From: Brevibacillus choshinensis | GTDB lineage: Bacteria; Bacillota; Bacilli; Brevibacillales; Brevibacillaceae | Direction of reading: 5' to 3' | NCBI RefSeq assembly: GCF_001420695.1 | Contig: NZ_LJJB01000013.1 | Location: 62,065-126,064 of the forward strand | Length of the DNA: 64,000 bases | Shown: positions 9,045 through 17,918 of the stretch, in pieces | Numbering within the stretch: position 1 is the first letter of the stretch | How the letters are laid out: each line of letters begins with the position of its first letter | The notes under the pieces: generated by a model | Told to the model about the DNA's origin: nothing | The model's database searches: none | The model's input: only the letters and a program-made list of their open reading frames with translations | Made by a program: the position numbers and the translations under genes

Positions 9045-9725
9045 ATGAAACGACTAACGATTGGCTTGGTCTCCACCATTTGTGCTTTCGCTTTATTTGG
9101 CGGCGCCTCTCAAACCCAAACCGTTACCGCCAGCGGTGGATTGGGGGAGCAGGTTTTTCAGAAAAGCTGCATGGCATGTCATGGGGCGGATGGAAATAGC
9201 GGAAGAGCTCCCGATTTGGTTACGCAAACATTTAAACAAAATCACCAGGATTTCAATGCGTTAAAGGCGGGCATTCAAAAATCTATGCCAAAGAACGCAC
9301 CAGGAAGTTTAACAGAAGCAGAATATCAGGCAGTTGCTGAGTATGTATGGATGCTGAACGGCAATACGTTGGCAAACGAAAAAATCAGTGTCTTCGTAAA
9401 TAAGAAAGAACTGAAATTTCCCGTTCCACCCGTATTGAAAAATGGTACGACGCTTGTCCCCATGCGTGAAATATTCGAGGCGTTCGGCGCAGAGGTGAAA
9501 TGGGATCAGGCAACAAAAATGGTGACCGCTGTGAAAGGGCAAACCACCGTGAAGCTTACGATTGGAAGCACGCAAGCTTCGGCAGGCAGTCAAATAATCA
9601 AATTGACGCAGGCAGCACAAATAATCGAAGGTAGGACGTTTGTTCCCCTACGTTTTGTCAGTGAAGCATTGGGTGCAAAAGTAGAGTGGGATGAAAAAAC
9701 GAAAGTCATTACGATCTCACAATAA
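9045..9725 (+). CDS. Cytochrome c fused to copper-amine-oxidase-like stalk domain
   Basis: A cleavable signal peptide (residues 1-30) is followed by a small class I cytochrome c domain. The haem motif is CMACH (Cys42, Cys45, His46) and the likely axial ligand is Met81 in KSMPKNAPG. From about residue 112 the protein switches to a copper amine oxidase N-terminal-like (stalk) domain with the repeated pattern VPMREIFEAFGAEVKWD and VPLRFVSEALGAKVEWD. This domain is common in secreted Bacillales proteins and often has a wall or scaffold role. The fusion suggests an exported electron carrier tethered at the cell surface. GTAGGAGGATC precedes the ATG. It is a single-gene unit with its own terminator. 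Confidence 0.9.
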   Translation: MKRLTIGLVSTICAFALFGGASQTQTVTASGGLGEQVFQKSCMACHGADGNSGRAPDLVTQTFKQNHQDFNALKAGIQKSMPKNAPGSLTEAEYQAVAEYVWMLNGNTLANEKISVFVNKKELKFPVPPVLKNGTTLVPMREIFEAFGAEVKWDQATKMVTAVKGQTTVKLTIGSTQASAGSQIIKLTQAAQIIEGRTFVPLRFVSEALGAKVEWDEKTKVITISQ

Positions 9726-9754
9726 AAGTAAAGAAGCGAGGTTAACAAGGAGAA

Positions 9755-9790
9755 TGGCCTGGTGATGATGAAACGATCACCAGGCTTTTT
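9755..9790 (+). terminator. Intrinsic terminator
   Basis: A perfect 10-bp stem (GCCTGGTGAT/ATCACCAGGC) followed by TTTTT, downstream of the cytochrome gene. Confidence 0.9.
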
Positions 9791-10005
9791 GTATGGAGTA
9801 AGGGACGTCAATTTTTGAAGGGGAGTAGCACCTTGCTTGATTGGTAGTAAGGAATAAGACGTTCCTTTTCGGAGGAAGGTCTCTTTTTTTGCATGAACCC
9901 GTTTACCCGCCTAGTCCACTTTTGTCGGATGGACATAAACATAGATTGCGAAATGGTTTATACGCGTCAAAGATTGTCAACCTTTTTGAAAGGGAGCGAG
10001 GTAAT

Positions 10006-12753
10006 ATGCCCAGACGAACATTTGAATACACGGGCGAGCGTCAAACCTTTACGGTTCCGCCTTCTGTGACCTCCGTGACCATCAGGGCGGTCGGAGCAAG
10101 AGGAGGGACTACCCCCACTGGCGAACGACCCGGAAGAGGATCCTTTCTGCAGGGGGAATTTCCTGTCACTCCCGGTGAGGAACTGAGCATTCTGGTAGGA
10201 GGGGTTGGCGCAAACGCCGCTCTGGCAATACGTGGCGGCGGAGGAGGAGGAGGCTCGTTTGTCTGGCGGTCCACGGGTCCAGCTACTATCGTCAACCTCT
10301 TGATCGCTGCCGGGGGTGGTGGTGGAGCAGCCGCTCTCGCTGCCGGATCGGATGCCGATGCATCCAGCCCGGATGGTACAGGAGGAGAAGGACAGGGAGG
10401 TGGCGGTACCGCCGGAGGGGGAGGCGGAGGCGGAACAGAAACTGGCGGTGGTGGCGGTGGAGCAGGCATTGAAGGAAATGGCTTCGATGGAGAAGCTGGA
10501 GGCAGAGGCGGTAGAGCGATTAACGATGGCGGTACTGGCGGGGGTGCCGACGGGCCTGCAGGCGGTGGTGCTGGAGGTTTTGGTGGCGGTGGAGGCGGCT
10601 CCGTTGCGGGAGGAGGCGGAGGTGGTTTCAGCGGAGGCGGGGGCGGTCAAGGTGACGATCTCCTAGTTTCCGGCACTGGCGGCGGTGGAGGAGGTTCCTT
10701 TAACGCTGGCATCAACCAGAATAATCAATCTGGTGTCGGAGCTGACAACGGCGTGGTTATCATTTCCTTTGAAGAGCTCTCCTTTGGTTTTACGGGTACT
10801 ATTCAAACCATTATGGTTCCGCCTTGTGTGGATACAGTTACCATCTCTGCAGTGGGGGCGGAAGGCGGCGCTTCCGACAATTCCGCTGGTAGAGGCGCTT
10901 TTATCCAAGGAGATTTCGCCGTAACACCAGGTGATGTACTGAGCTTTCTGGTAGGTGGTCTGGGAAATCCTCCTATTTTTGGCGGTGGAGGAGGCGGGGG
11001 CTCGTTTGTTTGGAGAACCATGGGGGCTGTTACACAAGGTAATCTCTTGGTTGCCGCGGGAGGCGGTGGAGGAGGTGCATCGAATACAGGCGGTTCGGAC
11101 GCACAGTCATCAAGCCCAGACGGCACTGCGGGTACAGGAGGTGGAGGAGCTGGCGGTACAGCCGGATTTGGTGGTGGTGGAGGACCGTTTCAGAATGGAG
11201 GAGGCGGAGGAGCTGGCATCATCGGTGGTGGTGTCGCAGGAACCCTCGGCGGTGGAGGAGGAATAGCGATCAACGCTGGCGGTGCAGGAGGCCCAGCCGG
11301 TCCGAATGGGGGACCTGGTGGTCTCGGCGGAGGTGGAGGCGGCTCCCTTGGGGGCGGCGGCGGAGGTGGTTTCAGCGGAGGTGGCGGAGGTACGGGCTTG
11401 GGAGCATTAACCGGTGGCTTTGGCGGAGGTGGAGGCGGTTCCTTTAATGGCGGCTTCAACCAGGTCAATTTTTCAGGTGTGGGAACAGGAAATGGTGAGG
11501 TTTCTATCAGCTTTGGAGCTCCCCAATTGAACTGTCCTCCCGTCATAACGACACCCGCTCCCCCAATTCCAAACAATCTGCAGGAAGAGTGCATCCGCGT
11601 CCAAAAGGTATACGACTGGGTAGTAGCCGCCAACAGGGACCGGAACAAGGTACCAATCCCCGACGATTGCCGTCCGCTGGTAGATGCAGCGATACGTGCC
11701 GGTCAAAATATCACCATCCAATGCGTGGAGACGATCGTTCCACCGACATTCCCGCTGATCCCCAAACCTCAGCCCACACAGTCCCTGGACTTTTCTTGCA
11801 CCATTATTGGCATCCGGCGGGAGAATATCATCGTCAACGGAAACGTTGTCCGCGTCGGGATCGTCCGCTTCCTGTTCGGCGCAACGCTCTTAATCCGCGT
11901 ATTTGCCAATGGTACGCTGTTGTGCGAATTCCCGGCCACCATCCAATTCGATGACGAAATCGTGCTGTGCCTGCCGGAACCGTTGGATGAATCCAACATC
12001 CTCTGCCGCATCACCGCTGTCGAGTGCAACCCGATCGGCAATGTGTTCCTGGGTGGCATGGTAGAGCTGGAAGTCATCATCTGCAAAGAGATTCAGGTAG
12101 AAGCGGAAGTGAAGCTGGAAGTGTTGGCGAAGTTCTGTCGGCCAAGTCCAATCATTCCTGTACCGCCGCTGACTCCTTCATTCATCTGCCCGCCGATTAT
12201 ATTCCCGCCACAGTGTCCGGATCTCTTTCCGCGCAGAAACTGCGACTGCCAGGGAACAGCCAACGCTCTCTTGACCAACTCTACCGTCTTCTTCGACGGT
12301 GTGGCAGAAACGGGAACAGAGCAATTGCTCGCCGATATCTGCCCGAGTTGCGATCCAGGAAGCAGCACGTTCTCCTATACGTTTGTCGATACGGTGCCAA
12401 CTACTCCGACACCTACGCTGACAGACGAAATCCTCGGCGATTTCAGCTTTGTCTTTACGCCTGTTCAGATTAGCTCGCCTACTTGCACGGCCCTCCCAGG
12501 TGGTGGCCTGCAGCTAGTGATTACTGCTACCGGAATCCGGACGTTCACCTTAACCGGCACGACCGATACCCTCAGTGCCGAGCTTACGTTGCGTGAACTT
12601 CCAGGTCCCTTTGATGAATTCCGTTTACGGCTGATGAACGCTCTGGGCGTAGTTGTATACGACACAGTAACCAAGCAGGTTTTTGATCTTAACATACAGG
12701 TGCAGGATTGCCGCACGTTTCAGGATGTCATCCTCACTCCTTTCAATCCATGA
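10006..12753 (+). CDS. Glycine-rich two-module surface protein (spore-coat-like C-terminus)
   Basis: A protein of about 916 residues. The first 505 residues are two tandem copies of one module. Each opens with a beta-type lead (FEYTGERQTFTVPPSVTSVT, and FGFTGTIQTIMVPPCVDTVT) and runs into long glycine tracts, ending with GGGGGSFN...GVG..NG. The C-terminal 410 residues are Cys/Pro-rich with CIRVQKVYDWV and an NGNVVRVGIVRF segment, which resembles morphogenetic spore-coat/exosporium proteins of Bacillales. No signal peptide is present, as expected for a coat protein made in the mother cell. The ATG at 10006 follows GGGAGCGAGG; the open frame back to 9841 is not supported. The spore role is inferred. 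Confidence 0.75.
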   Translation: MPRRTFEYTGERQTFTVPPSVTSVTIRAVGARGGTTPTGERPGRGSFLQGEFPVTPGEELSILVGGVGANAALAIRGGGGGGGSFVWRSTGPATIVNLLIAAGGGGGAAALAAGSDADASSPDGTGGEGQGGGGTAGGGGGGGTETGGGGGGAGIEGNGFDGEAGGRGGRAINDGGTGGGADGPAGGGAGGFGGGGGGSVAGGGGGGFSGGGGGQGDDLLVSGTGGGGGGSFNAGINQNNQSGVGADNGVVIISFEELSFGFTGTIQTIMVPPCVDTVTISAVGAEGGASDNSAGRGAFIQGDFAVTPGDVLSFLVGGLGNPPIFGGGGGGGSFVWRTMGAVTQGNLLVAAGGGGGGASNTGGSDAQSSSPDGTAGTGGGGAGGTAGFGGGGGPFQNGGGGGAGIIGGGVAGTLGGGGGIAINAGGAGGPAGPNGGPGGLGGGGGGSLGGGGGGGFSGGGGGTGLGALTGGFGGGGGGSFNGGFNQVNFSGVGTGNGEVSISFGAPQLNCPPVITTPAPPIPNNLQEECIRVQKVYDWVVAANRDRNKVPIPDDCRPLVDAAIRAGQNITIQCVETIVPPTFPLIPKPQPTQSLDFSCTIIGIRRENIIVNGNVVRVGIVRFLFGATLLIRVFANGTLLCEFPATIQFDDEIVLCLPEPLDESNILCRITAVECNPIGNVFLGGMVELEVIICKEIQVEAEVKLEVLAKFCRPSPIIPVPPLTPSFICPPIIFPPQCPDLFPRRNCDCQGTANALLTNSTVFFDGVAETGTEQLLADICPSCDPGSSTFSYTFVDTVPTTPTPTLTDEILGDFSFVFTPVQISSPTCTALPGGGLQLVITATGIRTFTLTGTTDTLSAELTLRELPGPFDEFRLRLMNALGVVVYDTVTKQVFDLNIQVQDCRTFQDVILTPFNP

Positions 12754-12834
12754 TTTATTTGAGTGAGCTACTAACAGAAAAACAAGTAAGAAGTAAATAG
12801 AAATCCGTGGTTATAAACCAGAGAGGAAAATACG

Positions 12835-12872
12835 AAAAGGACCGAGGCGAATTTTTCACCTGTGGTCCTTTT
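12835..12872. terminator. Bidirectional terminator
   Basis: The AAAAGGACC/GGTCCTTTT stem lies between the convergent glycine-rich and haloperoxidase genes and can serve both directions. Confidence 0.75.
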
Positions 12873-12886
12873 CATGCCTCGTCTGT

Positions 12887-14437
12887 TTAGATAGTAATGG
12901 CTTTTCCATCAAACTTTGTTAGGGAGAAACCGCAAAAATCTTCATTGTAGGTATCCTTGTAATCCTTCAGAATCCCGATGGCAACTGATTCACCCAGCTT
13001 TAGCCCTTCTATTCCGTCTGAGCGCCAGTGTACACCGGCCGTGTCGCGGCCAAGGGCTATATTGGCTGCGAGTTTGTTCAATTCTCCGCCAATTGTCAGA
13101 GGTGTCCCCGAGTAAGGAAGCAATGAAAGGCCATCAGCACTGGCTTCGACCGGATTCGGGATCACGAAAGATTCGTTGCTAAACGCCTTCAACATGGTAA
13201 CCCCAGCCCCAGCAATGCAGGCGTGACCAGCGGGGTAGGAAGTATGAGTAGGGCAGCCCTCCGGATAGGCCATGGGCAACAGGTAGCTACCAAATGTGTT
13301 GAAGACCTTGGAAACAGCTTCCGACTGGAGCAGTTCCGAGTTAATGGGGTAACTGGCAGCGCCAGTCAAATGGTTGTGGACGCGCCCCCCGAACTCTTCT
13401 GGCCGGAGACGGCGATGAACCAGCCATTTCTGGAACCAGGAAGCCTCCAAAGCGGAACGAGCCGACCTAACCACAAAATCCAAAACGTGTGGCCCACCAA
13501 AGGTGACAAAACCGATCTGGGTCGCCGAACTAAGATAGGGGTTGGCTAGATCCAGCGCACTCTGTCCAAAGCCAAGAAGAATCAAACAAGCAGCTAGAAA
13601 GGCTTGGAAGGTGAAGTCACGATGAACCCATTCTCCTAAATCTCGACCGTTGCGGATATAACGAGGCGTTGGGTCGAATATATTCAGCGCAGCAGGAGAC
13701 AATCCGTTCTGGATATCCAGCCATTCCTTATAAGTGGTCATGTGGTCATCGCCTGCCACTGTAGTTCGATATCGCTGGACCATCGTTGTGGCCCCGTGAG
13801 GGATGTCCTTCCACAGAAATTGGGAGATATAAGGCCCCACAAGGTCTCCGGGCGTATTCCCCCTAAACAAGTTCTCGGTTGTTACCATTCCACCGACTTT
13901 TGGACCGCGAAAATCGGAAAAGCTCGATAAATCAGATGCAGCGGCTTTCGAGTGCGGGCTCGTGCCAAAATCAGCAAAAGGCACATCGCGGGTCAGCGCT
14001 TGCCAGTAAAGCTCCGCCATCTCACCGGCCTCCCAGGCACTGCTGAAGTCAGGGGGTGCAATCATGCCTAAATGATGGGAATCGGGCCCCGCCAGATCGA
14101 ATGCATACGCGCCCTGGGGATTCGTAAGCTTTACAACACCCCCTAAAGGGATCGTTTCAAAATTGACCGGATCACCTGTCTTTAACGCTTTCATGTAGGC
14201 CTCATAGGCTTTTGGATCAACTTCACCGAGGCTATTGTGCGGCAAACCTTTGGAATAGTTGCCGATTTTATTTGAATACAATTCTTCATCTCCGTTGCAC
14301 GGATGGGGCGGTAGAGGACGATCCTCTTGGAACTCCGCTGCTTCCTCACGAATGGAAGCTGATTGCTTGCGACGGATCTTCGCTTTTACCGGACCGATTT
14401 CATACGACTTCCGTTCGTCTTTTTCATCATTTTTCAT
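12887..14437 (-). CDS. Vanadium-dependent haloperoxidase family protein
   Basis: A 516-residue relative of vanadium chloro/bromoperoxidases, which share the PAP2 phosphatase fold and oxidise halides with hydrogen peroxide. Vanadate-pocket residues can be assigned: KWLVHRRLRPEEFGG (Lys and Arg, about residues 336-344), YPAGHACIAGAG (the Ser-Gly-His-like loop with catalytic His near 405) and GRDTAGVHWRSDG (Arg and His, about 462-474). No signal peptide is visible. AGGAG lies about 11 bases before the ATG. It is transcribed alone. The halide preference, or a phosphatase activity instead, cannot be decided from sequence. Confidence 0.88.
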   Translation of the reverse strand: MKNDEKDERKSYEIGPVKAKIRRKQSASIREEAAEFQEDRPLPPHPCNGDEELYSNKIGNYSKGLPHNSLGEVDPKAYEAYMKALKTGDPVNFETIPLGGVVKLTNPQGAYAFDLAGPDSHHLGMIAPPDFSSAWEAGEMAELYWQALTRDVPFADFGTSPHSKAAASDLSSFSDFRGPKVGGMVTTENLFRGNTPGDLVGPYISQFLWKDIPHGATTMVQRYRTTVAGDDHMTTYKEWLDIQNGLSPAALNIFDPTPRYIRNGRDLGEWVHRDFTFQAFLAACLILLGFGQSALDLANPYLSSATQIGFVTFGGPHVLDFVVRSARSALEASWFQKWLVHRRLRPEEFGGRVHNHLTGAASYPINSELLQSEAVSKVFNTFGSYLLPMAYPEGCPTHTSYPAGHACIAGAGVTMLKAFSNESFVIPNPVEASADGLSLLPYSGTPLTIGGELNKLAANIALGRDTAGVHWRSDGIEGLKLGESVAIGILKDYKDTYNEDFCGFSLTKFDGKAITI

Positions 14438-14617
14438 AATTGATATCTTCTCCTAAGTATGTCAATGACCTCGATGTAGTATATTGTTTTTGCGTGTATT
14501 GGTAATGGGTGCTCATCCTAATCAGCTTTGATTTGGTCCGGTGACTGGGGTGGCTCCCGTTTGCGGAAAAGCGGCTGTCGCTGCTCTCCAAATGGCAATA
14601 ATGTTGTTGTAAATAAC

Positions 14618-14668
14618 AAAGAATGGATAGAGATTCAGATGTTTTCTGAGATCCCTATCCATTCTTTT
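14618..14668. terminator. Bidirectional terminator
   Basis: A 13-bp perfect stem (AAAGAATGGATAG/CTATCCATTCTTT) between the haloperoxidase promoter region and the cheW end, most likely ending the leftward cheW transcript. Confidence 0.8.
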
Positions 14669-14698
14669 ATACTGATAAAATTCCTTATTATGATTTAT

Positions 14699-15178
14699 TT
14701 ATTTCTTTTTCCATTGCCCAAAGATTTCATCGACATCCAGCAGCATGATCAGCTTGTCATTCAGGCGAGCAATCCCTTGCAAGTATTTTCCTTCTACCCC
14801 CGCGATGATCGGTGGAGCTACCTCAATCAAGCTTTGAGGAATACTCATGACTTCCGATACAGCGTCAACGATAATTCCTACATTTAGGTCTTCCAACTGC
14901 AAGTCGACGAATCGAGTGTCGTCCGTTTCAGGGACTGGTTCGAGACCAAACATACTTCGCAGGTTGATAATCGGCAAAATACGCCCACGTAAATCGACGA
15001 CACCTTCCACATAAGGAGGTGATTTGGGAAATCGCGTTACAGGCAAAGGCTTGATAATTTCTCGCACGAGGGAAATAGAGAGCCCGTAGTACTCACTTCC
15101 CATTTTGAACAGGATCGATTGCGAAGTAGCACCTTCTACATCCCAATCCGCCCCATGATTTCGCTTCGTCAGTTCCAT
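14699..15178 (-). CDS. cheW: Chemotaxis coupling protein CheW
   Basis: CheW links methyl-accepting chemoreceptors to the CheA kinase. The 159 residues form a single CheW domain with the hallmark segments YYGLSISLVREIIKPLPVTR, VEGVVDLRGRILPIINL and GIARLNDKLIMLLDVDEI. GGGGAGGAA lies upstream of the ATG. No cheA or receptor gene is adjacent, so this is a stand-alone copy, as in several Bacillales that keep cheW away from the fla/che operon. Confidence 0.95.
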   Translation of the reverse strand: MELTKRNHGADWDVEGATSQSILFKMGSEYYGLSISLVREIIKPLPVTRFPKSPPYVEGVVDLRGRILPIINLRSMFGLEPVPETDDTRFVDLQLEDLNVGIIVDAVSEVMSIPQSLIEVAPPIIAGVEGKYLQGIARLNDKLIMLLDVDEIFGQWKKK

Positions 15179-15278
15179 TTACGTATTCCTCCCCGAACCT
15201 CTTACCGTTATATACCCATATTGTACCATGGACAAACCTTTCTCGTGTTGATTTTTCCGTTCGGCCAAGACGTTGGGC

Positions 15279-15596
15279 CTACTGCCAAGGGATTAATCCG
15301 AGAGAAGAGAGAACGACCAAGCCGAGGCTCACGCCAAAGCTGAGAAGAATGTTTTTGCTCCACGCCATCAAGAGGAGGCAAACGACACTCGCAGCGATCA
15401 GCATAGGCTGGATGACTATCTGATCATTCTGAACAAACAGGGCAGGGAAAATGAGTCCTGCAAAAATACCTACGGGAATAAAGGTCAGCCCATTTTTGAC
15501 TCGTGGCGATAACCAGTGATCGGGCAAGCGCAAAAAGGCACGACGGGATAAGTAAGTAACGGCTGCCAGGAGAACATACAACAAAATCAGATTCAT
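15279..15596 (-). CDS. azlD: Branched-chain amino acid export subunit AzlD
   Basis: A 105-residue membrane protein with about four hydrophobic helices. It carries the AzlD pattern VTYLSRRAFLRLPDHWLSPR near the N-terminus. AzlD pairs with AzlC to export branched-chain amino acids or analogues. Its ATG overlaps the azlC stop codon (ATGA), which indicates translational coupling. GGTGGAG sits just upstream. It is the last gene of a three-gene operon. Confidence 0.9.
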   Translation of the reverse strand: MNLILLYVLLAAVTYLSRRAFLRLPDHWLSPRVKNGLTFIPVGIFAGLIFPALFVQNDQIVIQPMLIAASVVCLLLMAWSKNILLSFGVSLGLVVLSSLGLIPWQ

Positions 15597-16333
15597 GCGG
15601 TCTCCACCTTTTGTCCCGAATTCTGATTCTCTTTTTTTTCTGTACCTATGGTGGGCCAGACATAGCCAATCATAAAGGCTACCAGTCCTGCAACAAGTAG
15701 ATGCAAGCCGTTTGGAAGAAGCAAAGCAAAGATTACGGCCAAGCCTCCGCATAACAAGAACGTCAGGGTACGGGTAAACGATGTCAGCTGATAGAAGGCA
15801 AGCGCGACGAACATGGCAGTGAAGCTAAAGTCGAGACCGAGAGAAGCGGGATCAGGAATCCATTGACCTGCGACAGTGCCGAGCCATGTGCCCAAGATCC
15901 AGCTAGCCAGGAACGAACCGCCAACCGCTACAATATAAGAGGCTTCACTAGGATGCTGGCGAAATCGATTCAAGCTAATGGCGTACTGTTCATCTGTCAG
16001 GAGATAGGCGAGACCGTTGACCTGTGCTGAGGAAAAACGCTGGTAGTACGGAGATAGCGATAGCCCCATCAATAAATGACGAGTGTTGAGCATGCAGGTG
16101 GTCAACACGATAGCCCACATGCTGGCGTGATCTGCAATCATGGCGATGGCACTAAACTGAGCGGCACCGGAGTACACAAAGGCTGACATCGCCACGCTCT
16201 GCCACGGAGATAGGCCTGCTTGACCAGACATCATCCCGAAAATGGCGCCAACCAGGATGTAGCTGGCAGTTATGGGAAGGGAATCCCATATACCCCTGTG
16301 AAAAGATGCCTTGGATTGCGCGGACCATTTCAT
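15593..16333 (-). CDS. azlC: Branched-chain amino acid permease AzlC
   Basis: A 246-residue polytopic membrane protein with the AzlC family segments FHRGIWDSLPITASYILVG, FVYSGAAQFSAIAMI and LNTRHLLMGLSLSPY. It is the large subunit of the AzlCD exporter. Its start codon overlaps the stop codon of the upstream MocR gene by four bases and its end overlaps azlD, so all three are translated as one unit. In Bacillus subtilis azlCD is under Lrp-like AzlB; here a MocR-type regulator replaces it. Confidence 0.93.
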   Translation of the reverse strand: MKWSAQSKASFHRGIWDSLPITASYILVGAIFGMMSGQAGLSPWQSVAMSAFVYSGAAQFSAIAMIADHASMWAIVLTTCMLNTRHLLMGLSLSPYYQRFSSAQVNGLAYLLTDEQYAISLNRFRQHPSEASYIVAVGGSFLASWILGTWLGTVAGQWIPDPASLGLDFSFTAMFVALAFYQLTSFTRTLTFLLCGGLAVIFALLLPNGLHLLVAGLVAFMIGYVWPTIGTEKKENQNSGQKVETA

Positions 16334-17757
16334 GAAAATGCCTCCTTTTGTTTGCGCAGGACGTGCGTCAAAATGGACATGCCTTGCTCGATACGCTCAG
16401 CCCCTTCGTGGGTATAACAGAGGCGAATGTACGGCTGTTCCGCTTCCCGAACGAGAAACATGTCCCCGCACGTAAAGGAAACACCAGACTTCATGCAGGT
16501 ATGCATGAGTTCCCGAGGGTTCAGCTCTTCTGGCAGTGCGATCCAGAAATAAAGTCCACCCGCTGCCTTTTCATACTGGATTCCCAGCGAACGAAGCGGC
16601 GCTAGCTGTGATTCCATGAGCTGAGCTTGCTCTCGGTACAGATTTCGGGCAGTGGCCAGGTGAGGGGCTAGCTCACCGTTTTTCAAAAACGAAGCCAATG
16701 CGATCTGCCCGAGTGTGTTTGTCGAGATCGATAATTCCTTTAGACGGGTAATTAATTGAATAAACTGTTGATTCCCCGCGATCCAGCCCGTTCGAAGCCC
16801 GGGAAAGAGTATTTTGGAAAACGTATTGAGGTAAATGACATGGCCGGATTGATCCATGGAATTCAATGGAGAAGGGGGTTCGGCATCGAGGTGCAGGTGC
16901 CGGTATGCGTCGTCCTCTACAATGGGAATGCCGTAGCGTTCACTCAAGGCCAACAGCTGTTTGCGACGGACAAAAGATAGGGTACGTCCCGTCGGATTGT
17001 GAAAAGTAGGGACCGTGTAAATAAAGCGTGGGTGGGAGCGAGCGAGAATCCCTTCTAGCACATCCATTCGCATTCCGTCTTGGTCGAGAGGAACAGGGAT
17101 GATCTGTATGCCCAATGATGCGAAAAGCTGGAGGGAGCCAAAGTACGTGGGCATTTCCGTCACGATGCAGTCTCCTGGTTTGGCCAAAATGCTGGTGATC
17201 AAATAAAGCCCTTCCTGCGATCCGCTGGTGACGCAGACTTGCTCGGGCGAGGAGATTTGTTCCATGCCCATCCATTCGACGAGTTGTTCGCGCAGGAGTG
17301 GCAAACCGTGCACGGCGGTAAAAAAATAGGACTGTACCTTCTCAGCCGCTGCCTTGACGTAGTCAGGAAAACAGGAGGAGGACAACGTGTGCTTGCCGCC
17401 ATCCCCGTGAGCAAAATTGATCGTATCGGGATACGCGTCTGTGATCGACAGGAGCTCAGCCATATGGGAGGGGGAAGAGGCAAGGTGGTTGTAGCTGGAT
17501 TGACTGTTCCAGTTTACCCTCGTCAGGAGCGGAGCAGGAGGCAAGGCTTCGACCCTTCTGCCGCTGCCCATACGTCCCGCGATAAACCCCTCTGACTCCA
17601 GTTCGGCATAGGCTCGCACGACGGTATTGCGACTCACTCCTAGCCGGGTGGCCAGCTTTCGTTCTGGCGGTAAATGGGAGCCAATTGGGAGTTCCCCACT
17701 TAAAATTTGGTATTTGAGTTGATTGTAGACTCGGGTATAGATTGGATTTCTTCCCAT
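16330..17757 (-). CDS. MocR-type (GntR-HTH/aminotransferase) regulator
   Basis: About 475 residues with a GntR winged helix at the N-terminus (IYTRVYNQLKYQILSGELP, then LPPERKLATRLGVSRNTVVR). It is followed by a fold-type I aminotransferase domain with a PLP lysine in NTFSKILFPGLRTGW (near residue 315). MocR proteins usually act as PLP- or amino-acid-responsive regulators. The ATG at 17757 is chosen because AAAGGAG lies 7 bases upstream; the frame remains open to 17829. Overlap with azlC strongly suggests that it controls its own operon in response to an amino acid. Confidence 0.9.
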   Translation of the reverse strand: MGRNPIYTRVYNQLKYQILSGELPIGSHLPPERKLATRLGVSRNTVVRAYAELESEGFIAGRMGSGRRVEALPPAPLLTRVNWNSQSSYNHLASSPSHMAELLSITDAYPDTINFAHGDGGKHTLSSSCFPDYVKAAAEKVQSYFFTAVHGLPLLREQLVEWMGMEQISSPEQVCVTSGSQEGLYLITSILAKPGDCIVTEMPTYFGSLQLFASLGIQIIPVPLDQDGMRMDVLEGILARSHPRFIYTVPTFHNPTGRTLSFVRRKQLLALSERYGIPIVEDDAYRHLHLDAEPPSPLNSMDQSGHVIYLNTFSKILFPGLRTGWIAGNQQFIQLITRLKELSISTNTLGQIALASFLKNGELAPHLATARNLYREQAQLMESQLAPLRSLGIQYEKAAGGLYFWIALPEELNPRELMHTCMKSGVSFTCGDMFLVREAEQPYIRLCYTHEGAERIEQGMSILTHVLRKQKEAFS

Positions 17758-17864
17758 GCTGACGCTCCTTTTGGCGACTCCATTCTTTTCCTCACTATAC
17801 GGATAATTGTTTGGCAATAAAAGAGCCAATTCTTTCGATATAAAAAGCCATACTAAGAAAGAAA

Positions 17865-17899
17865 CAAAAAAAGACTGACTGGCCGTAGCCTGTCAGTCT
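17865..17899 (-). terminator. Intrinsic terminator (leftward)
   Basis: Read leftward, AGACTGAC-loop-GTCAGTCT is followed by TTTTTTTG. It ends the hypothetical gene at 17919-18440 just ahead of the mocR promoter. Confidence 0.85.
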
Positions 17900-17918
17900 G
17901 CTTGGTGCATCTGCCGGT

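Noticed and set aside
9921-9970. Sporulation SigK-type promoter before the glycine-rich gene
   Set aside because: ACATAAACATA resembles a -10 (CATANNNTA) only partly and no matching -35 is clear, so it is not listed as a feature.
9967-10650. Long open frames antisense to the glycine-rich gene (Pro/Ser/Ala-rich translations)
   Set aside because: They are the reverse complement of GGN repeats, have no ribosome sites and lie fully inside a clear gene.
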